From Sanguinoderma infundibulare (Eukaryota; Basidiomycota; Agaricomycetes; Polyporales; Polyporaceae), in contig JAVLRN010000002.1 in NCBI GenBank assembly GCA_032821775.1, positions 2,294,001 to 2,358,000 of the forward strand: DNA of 64,000 nt. The letters are read 5' to 3'. Position numbers and translations under genes: made by a program. Shown here in pieces: positions 57,919 to 64,000 of the stretch. The notes under the pieces were generated by a model that worked only from the letters and a program-made list of their open reading frames with translations, had not been told where the DNA came from and did not search any database. Positions within the stretch are counted from its first letter, which is position 1. Each line of letters begins with the position of its first letter.

Positions 57919-59644
57919 TCAAATGCGAGAGGGCAGGGTAATCACACCCGGTCGATCAAGACTAGACTGGGGGAGCAGATCTTCGGGGGTGCAAAGCTCG
58001 TCCAGAAGGAGGTCCGCCGGAGGGACGAGACGCATGGTCGTCTCGATAACATCCTGTTCAGGACTGCGGTTCGGGGCGAACCGCTTAATAACCTCGGGCG
58101 GAAGCTTTCCCTCGATCGCGTCGGCAACCAGGCGACCGATAACGGGCAGGAACTGGATAGAATAATGGTAATAAAAGACATCGTACGACACGGAGGTTGA
58201 GAGGAGGTATCTTGGGATCTGTACCTTGAATGCATGGCCGCAGCCGGACGTTGCAAGCACGACGTTTTCGATTTCAGGGTGCGAGCCGATGACCCAGTTG
58301 TCGTCGTTGGAGTCCGTATACCTAATGTGCGTGGGGAGTGCGGCTTGCAGTTAGGAGGGCTTCGCGGTAAAGATCGCGAGCACACTCACCAGCAGAGGCG
58401 TGTTCCGCAAAAGGGCTTGTTGCCGATGTCAGGGTATATGCCGGCGAGGTTAGCTCTCAGGGCTTTCAAGGCAGATTTGGGAATACGCAGTCCGTCCTCG
58501 CCATCCGAGGTGACCGTGCGGGGCGTCGACACGTAGATGTCCGAGTTGGCAGATTTGATCTTCTGCACGAATCCCCTAGAGTGGATCGCACATTTGATGA
58601 TGTTCTCTCTAGTCGGCTGGGAAGCGAAACATTTTCAGAGCGATGAACGCGTGCTATGAGCGGTATAGATACGCACTGGGAAGACGTAAAAGCCCGTCTC
58701 GAAGTCGATGTACACAGGGCACACCCGGTACAGCTCTGCTTCTTCCGGGGTCAATTGGACGAACGCCACGGTTTGCCTGGGAGAAGGTGACGAAAGGTAA
58801 GGATACCCGTGTCATGGGACTCATAATTCCAATTCACGTACCCGGCGGCGAGACATTGGTCGTGTAGGCCCAGTGCGGGGAAGGCAGAAGCCGACCAAGA
58901 GCCGGTCGCCAAAACGACGAGATCGGCCTGGTACACGCTCCCGTCTGCACAGCAGACGGCAGATACCCTCCCGTTGGACTGGGAGAATTGGGACACGGAC
59001 CTCCCTGGGACTATCTTGCCGCCGAGGGACGTGACCTTGTCCATCATGCACTGAACGGCTTGCGATGCGAAGACCCATCCACCGTCACGATTGAGGAACC
59101 CCTTTGTGTTGTCTCCGAAAGCGACTTTGGCAGTTCTAGGAAACACCGAACGGATAGCTTCGGGAGTCTGAAGGGTGTCTACGGCGGCGCCGACTACCAT
59201 GTCGTTCACGTAGGCTTGGTTGACATAGCTGCCCATGCCTCCCATAGAACAATACACGCCACACCTGTCGGAAAGAATAACGAAAGGTCAGTCCTACCCA
59301 GGATATCGCACATGGAATGAAGGAACGAACTCGTGGTAGGCGTCAGCCCATTCTTGGTGCTTTTTCCACTCGGCAATAGCTTCCTGAGTCAGACGGGTAT
59401 AAAATATGTCGGCGTAAGTAGTCCGGACGACTGCAAAATGGTGAGTATGAAGCACTAGATGTAAGAGAGGATACGCACTCTTGCTCATATCGGTGCTGGC
59501 GGCATCTGGTGCTGGCAGCACCGGGGAACGATCAAGGATGGTGACGTTGTTGTATCCCCGCTTGAGGAGATGATACGCGGTCGAAAGTCCGAAGCATCCG
59601 GCACCGACTACGACAACCTGTGTGTTGGGCTTGGTGAAAGTCAT
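57919..59644 (-). CDS. FAD-dependent amine oxidase (FAOX/saccharopine-oxidase type)
   Basis: Flavoenzyme of the monomeric sarcosine oxidase / fructosyl amino acid oxidase family, which oxidises secondary amines such as glycated amino acids, pipecolate or saccharopine and releases H2O2. Seven exons: 59644-59479, 59430-59331, 59264-58842, 58776-58677, 58616-58390, 58321-58225, 58152-57919; 448 residues. The dinucleotide fold is VVVVGAGCFGLSTAYHLLKR (Gly14, 16, 19), followed by ILDRSP. KIVRTTYAD matches the family's second conserved block. Cys338 in RLCWYTDSNDDNW should be the residue that covalently holds FAD, and GHAFKFLPVIG follows as in FAOX. No signal peptide; the C-terminus lacks an obvious peroxisomal SKL. 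Substrate not assignable by eye. Convergent with CPA2. Confidence 0.85.
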
Positions 59645-60314
59645 TGGGTAAGGTTGGAGTCTGCCTATGGATTTGCTGCTTCCTGGGGAGATCAAAAAGG
59701 ATTGAGCCTACGTTCAAAACCAGTGTCAAAGTTACGAACGTTGAAAAGACTGATATGAGATGATTGTTACCTCTGCAGCGAAGGTATGTTCTGGACAAGC
59801 CAACCAAGGTGATAATGGCTATCTATAAGGTGTGACTCGGACTGGCATGGATATCGATAGCGGTCATCAGGCCTAGGCCGCCTATCGATGATGGTCACCC
59901 TACCTCTCCCGTGGCCAGCATCGGGCTATGCGGAGGACAAGCACTCGGGCGGGTGTTGCAGGTCTTGAAGCATGAAGCTCCAATGTTACCTTGAACAAGT
60001 GGAGCACAGTTGCGAGCAGTGGGCCAACCTGCCAGCCAACTTTGGTAAACTAGACGCCCAGACACGTCAGCCTCAGCCTCTTCTCTGGCAGCGGTGACGC
60101 ATATATGCATGTTATCACTGACACCATCCATGGATTGCATTATAGTTCAGCAACCCGCGCGTGAAGGGCTGGGGTATATGACGATCCTCGGAATATGGCA
60201 TGATGGCACATTGCTGAAACGGAAGTACTCCCCTGTGCAGTTCCGGCGAACGGCTCTCCAGCGTTCTTGAACGAGTCTGAGGCAGGCACACTGATAGTCT
60301 CTCTCATATTCTAA
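59645..60314. other. Intergenic, upstream of the oxidase
   Basis: Promoter of the oxidase; otherwise nothing recognised. Confidence 0.35.
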
Positions 60315-60386
60315 CACTCTCAGACAGTCAACCACTCTCAGACAGTCAACCACTCTCAGACAGTCAACCCCTCTCAGACAGTCAAC
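60315..60386 (+). repeat. 18-bp tandem repeat, four copies
   Basis: Unit CACTCTCAGACAGTCAAC repeated four times head to tail without spacers; the last copy starts CCC instead of CAC. Confidence 0.92.
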
Positions 60387-61035
60387 CCCTCCTTTGCCCG
60401 CACCCACACCCCTCACTGCACTTCCCCCGAGAATGGTAAGTCGCCTGCCTTTTTGGGACGACGATTGTCCGCCGCGTCCCGCCGAGTTTCGTGCGGTGAC
60501 CTGTCCGCCTCTCCCTCTCACCTACTTAACGCCCAACCGCTCGTTCGAATCGTCAATGCATCTTACCCTCTTCCCCTTCACAGGTCCTGGACCCCGCCGC
60601 TCAACGCACACCTCAACGCAGCTCAACGCTCATCTTGTCAAGCTCACTACCTCTTGACAACGCGACGAGTCGGACTCAGAGCCACAACCACCAACCACAA
60701 CAGACTCGGGGTCGACCTCTCCCCTATTCGCCCGTATGTACTCAGCTCGATCTCAGGATGCTCTCACTGTGGTGGCTGACATCTAGGATCTTGGTCTGGG
60801 GTCTAGTTCGCCTCGTCTTCGTCTTTCCCGGTCACGGCGGCTTGGTAGTTGAGCGCTCCGCTTCGTACGTCCTCCCGCTCTCATCTACCTCTGTCCTCTA
60901 CGATCCTCACATCTGTGGCGACATATCCGACAACATCAAGAGCAATAGCCTGTGCTACTCCTCCTTTGACCTCGTCGTAGGTCCTCGCGACTCTCGTGGC
61001 GTCCCCTAGGTATACCTCAGCCAACTCGACGCCGT
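60387..61035. other. Non-coding stretch before the repeat array
   Basis: Pyrimidine-rich. The part from about 60800 seems to be the 5' portion of the first array unit. Confidence 0.35.
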
Positions 61036-61940
61036 CAACGCGGCAGACCCAAAAGGTCATTCAAGTTCACCCTCTGAGCCGAGCAAGATCTGCGGGTCGT
61101 TGGCTTCCCCTTTGTCTTTGATCGCCCCTCGGTGGTTGAGTACTTGGTTGTCTTCGCCTTCGTGAGTTCTCTGGCCGCTGTCTGCTTCTCCTCTCTCCAA
61201 TGCTTGGACCGGACGATTGTGGCGACGTCTCCGGCGCTTGCGCACACTCAGGTTTTGGCGGTGTCCTGCTTGCTGGCGGCCCCCTTGATGACGACCGTCT
61301 AGTGGCTGGCGGCTCTGGTTCGTCCTCCAGGCGACACCTTGGGCAACTCGACTCGACGCCCCCAACGCGATTGACCCAAACGGTCATTCAAGCTTGCTCT
61401 CAAGGCTGATCAAGAGCCCGTGCGGTGCTATCTGTCTTTGGCGGTGGCTCGGTGGTCGAGTGCTTGCCTTCTGCTTCGTACCTCCTCTGTCTCTCCTCTG
61501 ACCCCTGCGACCCTTGCCCTCTACAAGTTACAACTGTGGCGACTACGGTACCAGACACCATCAACACTATCCTCGATCCTCGCCACTCTCCTGACGTCTC
61601 CTAGGCAGACCCTTGGCAAGTTTACGCCGACAACGCGGTAGACCCAAACAGTCCTTCAAGCTTCCACTCAGAGCCGAGCAAGATCTGTCCGGTAGCTGAC
61701 TTCGCCTTTGGTGTGACTGGATGACTGAGTGCTCGTCTTCGTCCTCTGTCTATGTCTGATCTCTGCGACGCTTGGCCTTGAGCACTAGCGCAGGCCCATG
61801 TCTCCGATCCTTGTGTGGACGACACTTACTCCTGCTTCGGCGTTCTCCTACTAGTTGCTGGCGACCCTCGCGGCGTCCTCTGGGCAGGCCCTAGACAACT
61901 CAGCCCCGCCAACGCGGTGGACGCAAACGGTCATTCAAGC
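61036..61940 (+). repeat. Diverged tandem array, about 270-330 bp period
   Basis: Four copies of a 31-base core occur at 61036, 61363, 61631 and 61910 (spacings 327, 268, 279). The core starts CAACGCG, contains GAC-CAAA or its variant, and ends TTCAAG. Similarity extends outwards: GAGCCGAGCAAGATCTG follows copies one and three, a GGGCA/GGCAACTC-type stretch precedes the core, and a weaker similar block (GGTGGTTGAGTGCTTG-like, then CTCTG...CTCTAC) lies between copies. No reading frame is conserved through the units, so a protein repeat is unlikely. It may be a minisatellite-like or relict mobile array. Confidence 0.75.
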
Positions 61941-62894
61941 TCACATTTTAAGGCCCACTACGCGACAAGTCGATCAAGACATGGCCTCGGATTATATCGT
62001 GTGTGGTTCGTGCTCGTCCTACTGTTCGTCGCTGCGTTCACTGTTTGTGGCGTGCATGTGTGGCTAGTTGCTCCATGTCCGGTGTATCACGCTCGCAGTG
62101 GCCCGTGGCCGTAGTTTCTTTACTTACGGGACAGGCACGCGCAACGAGTCTCGGGCGTTGGTGGGACTCACGTCCCGGGGGGAGTTTTGGTCGCTGCTGG
62201 GGCAACCGGCAGCGACACTCCTGCACTTCCAGCCACAAAGGCAGGGCGGACGTACGTTATTTACGACGACCCAAGGAAGGCTAGGTTTTACCCCGCGCCC
62301 TCCCTTGAATGGGCAGAGACTTGCTGTTGCACCTGTTCTATGCTCACAAAAATACACATATTTAAACAGACCTCTTTGTGTGTGACGTGCGACGCCCCGG
62401 TGCCTTCAACAAGATATTAGGCTTCAACTTGGTCAGCTTCAAAGATAACCATTGAATGCTCGGTGTTCTTTGTACTATGGGCGCGACTCGCGCTTGCCTA
62501 CAAAGAGTCCACGGACAGAGCGTGGGCGAATACAGCGGGCGGAGATCAGCGAGAAGAAAGTGAGAGACTGAGAAACTCCACCCCCGCGTGATATGAAGCT
62601 TCTGGCTTATTAATCTCGCTTTCACCGTCGTAGGTAGGCCGCATCATCTCTGCCATTGGTAGATATAGTGGTACAGTGAAACTGAGCAAAGGACTCAGAA
62701 GCGAAACGAGACGGCGGGACCAAAAGCAGCGGCAAGAAGCACAATGAACGACGTAATGTCGGAATCCCCTACACGCTCTACACGTCAATAGCAAGAAGTA
62801 CAAACAGATTCAATGTCCTCATCACAGTGCGAATCCCGTCAACGCTCCACACAGCAATGCCGTTCCGGCCTCTAAAGTTCCTCAAGGCGCTGCG
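61941..62894. other. Flank of the array and 3' region of the last gene
   Basis: No gene recognised. The part adjoining 62895 should contain the 3' UTR of the decarboxylase-like gene. Confidence 0.35.
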
Positions 62895-64000
62895 CTACGC
62901 ACGCTGGCCGATCCTGCTGCCAAACTTGAAGAACTGCGGCTTCCAGTCCGTTCTCAAACTCTGCTCCCCCACCCCAGGCCTCTCCACATCAAAGACAATC
63001 TTCGCCTCCTTCTGGTACACCACCACAATGTCGGAACCCCCCATGGCGAAGCGCGCGACCTCATCGCCCTTCTTGACGAAGTCGCCCGGTTTCACGCTGG
63101 GCACCACGGACGAGACCTGCGACATCCCGACGGGGAGCACGGCGACGAATCCGAGCTCGGGGCTCTCGATGAGGATCATGCCGCGCGCCTGGATGAACTG
63201 GTAGCCGGGCAAGTCGAGCGCTTCGATCTCGTACGTGCCAGAGCGATGGTTGCAAATGCGGCGTTTGGTCGTACGGTCCTCGACGACGGGGAAGATGGGG
63301 CGGTGCATCCCCACCCTGTGTTTCCCCGTCTTGGGGTCCTTCTTGACAACGACATCGACCCAGCATATGCCGGGGATGACCTTGGCGTCGATGACACGCC
63401 CCGCCACGGGGGAGTGCAGGCGGTGGTAGTTGGTGGTGTTGAGGAACGCGTGAGTGAAGCGACCCCCGGCGAAGAGCTGTCCCCAGTTTGTGTTGGAGTC
63501 TTTGTCATAAAGGAGCTCACCGATGTTCCAGGGGACGCCCTTGATGGTCACGTTCGCGAGATCGTCGACGTTAAGAATCCCGCCGAGGGTGGCGTCGGCG
63601 GGGCTGACTATAACGGCGGGGTCGTTGGGGGAAGCGATGGGTCGGAGAGCGGGGTTAATGGCACGTGCGAAGAACTCGTTGAAGGATTTCCATCCACCGG
63701 GTGGCTTCGGGTACTGGACGTAGAAATCATGCACCCCTTCGTCGAGGTACGCCTTGTTGTGCACAAAGGTCTCGAGGGCCGCTGCGGTGATCGAACCAGG
63801 CCGATCCATCCACAGGCCCACTTCCTTAGCATAGTCAATGAGCCATTGGCTAAGCCACGTCCATGGACTGTGAGACTCGGGTGCGATGGGGGTCTGGAAG
63901 TTGCGAAGAGGACACTGGTCCAGAATGAAGTAGAAGAAGGAAAGGTGGTTATAGACATTAGTGGCGTTGGTGTTCTCCGTGGGGACCCAGTGGACGTAGC
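62895..64000 (-). CDS. Phosphatidylserine-decarboxylase-family protein (5' end beyond window)
   Basis: The open frame runs to the window edge and lacks its start; 367 codons plus stop are visible. Family marks of the PS decarboxylase fold: FNEFFARAINPALRPIA, SPADATLGG, LNTTNYHRLHSPVAGRV, the Gly-rich block ELGFVAVLPVGMSQVSSV and KKGDEVARFAMGGSDIVVVY. In this family an internal Gly-Ser bond (G-S-T, or G-G-S-S in the tryptophan decarboxylase PsiD) cleaves itself and the Ser becomes the pyruvoyl cofactor. Here the site reads GGSD. The Ser is present but followed by Asp. Membrane anchors typical of PSD1 are not seen in the visible part. It could act on a phospholipid or on an amino acid as PsiD does; the sequence alone does not decide. 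Confidence 0.8.
   Translation of the reverse strand, partial: YVHWVPTENTNATNVYNHLSFFYFILDQCPLRNFQTPIAPESHSPWTWLSQWLIDYAKEVGLWMDRPGSITAAALETFVHNKAYLDEGVHDFYVQYPKPPGGWKSFNEFFARAINPALRPIASPNDPAVIVSPADATLGGILNVDDLANVTIKGVPWNIGELLYDKDSNTNWGQLFAGGRFTHAFLNTTNYHRLHSPVAGRVIDAKVIPGICWVDVVVKKDPKTGKHRVGMHRPIFPVVEDRTTKRRICNHRSGTYEIEALDLPGYQFIQARGMILIESPELGFVAVLPVGMSQVSSVVPSVKPGDFVKKGDEVARFAMGGSDIVVVYQKEAKIVFDVERPGVGEQSLRTDWKPQFFKFGSRIGQRA

Noticed and set aside
60315..60386. CRISPR-like array
   Set aside because: The units are contiguous with no spacers, and the genome is eukaryotic; it is a simple tandem repeat.
61035..61825. Repeat-protein gene in the 61-62 kb array
   Set aside because: Short frames in the units are not conserved between copies and stops interrupt every chain tried.

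Overview
The window looks like nuclear DNA of a mushroom-forming basidiomycete (Agaricomycetes, plausibly a polypore; the order is inference). The evidence is intron-dense genes with 50-70 nt GT-AG introns, a fungal-specific FunK1 kinase with relict copies, an RRP46/FCF1/TRAPPC11/DUF1917 housekeeping set, a PAL gene, and several families I recognise only as basidiomycete-type. Most genes had to be assembled exon by exon. I accepted splice models when GT-AG borders, reading phase and family motifs agreed. All family names come from motif recognition; no database search was run.

Layout. 0-5.4 kb: an Mpr1-like N-acetyltransferase, a tiny secreted GPI-type protein, a frameshifted P450 tail and a FunK1 relict. 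5.9-9.8 kb: an intact FunK1 kinase convergent with a small secreted beta-trefoil lectin. 10.8-13 kb: a single-pass membrane protein divergent from exosome subunit RRP46. 14.5-16 kb: first of three SAP-like genes. 17-22.4 kb: a PalI/SUR7-type membrane protein divergent from a 13-exon HSL-type alpha/beta hydrolase. 22.8-25.9 kb: a 66-residue, 14-cysteine metallothionein split over three exons, an indoleamine 2,3-dioxygenase gene, and a decayed second copy of the metallothionein 3' end. 25.9-30.7 kb: TRAPPC11 (14 exons) and a tRNA-Thr. 31.3-40.1 kb: two more SAP-like genes, a coiled-coil orphan, a truncated FunK1 tail, a lectin relict and an intron-containing tRNA-Leu. 40.3-46.3 kb: a MIF4G protein, a DUF1917 protein and FCF1/UTP24, all on the minus strand. 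49-57.5 kb: phenylalanine ammonia-lyase and the large subunit of arginine-specific carbamoyl-phosphate synthase, each with one abnormally long intron. 57.9-59.6 kb: an amadoriase/saccharopine-oxidase-like flavoenzyme. 59.6-62.9 kb: no gene seen, but two tandem-repeat arrays. 62.9-64 kb: a phosphatidylserine-decarboxylase-fold gene running off the window end.

How the genes relate. There is no clear biosynthetic cluster. Several enzymes handle amino acids (IDO on Trp, PAL on Phe, CPA2 for Arg, a FAOX-like oxidase, a pyruvoyl decarboxylase-like protein, an Mpr1-like acetyltransferase), but they are dispersed among housekeeping genes. The most distinctive content is the metallothionein and its partial duplicate, the three SAP-like genes that share an exon layout, the intact and relict FunK1 and lectin pieces, and the repeat arrays at 60-62 kb.
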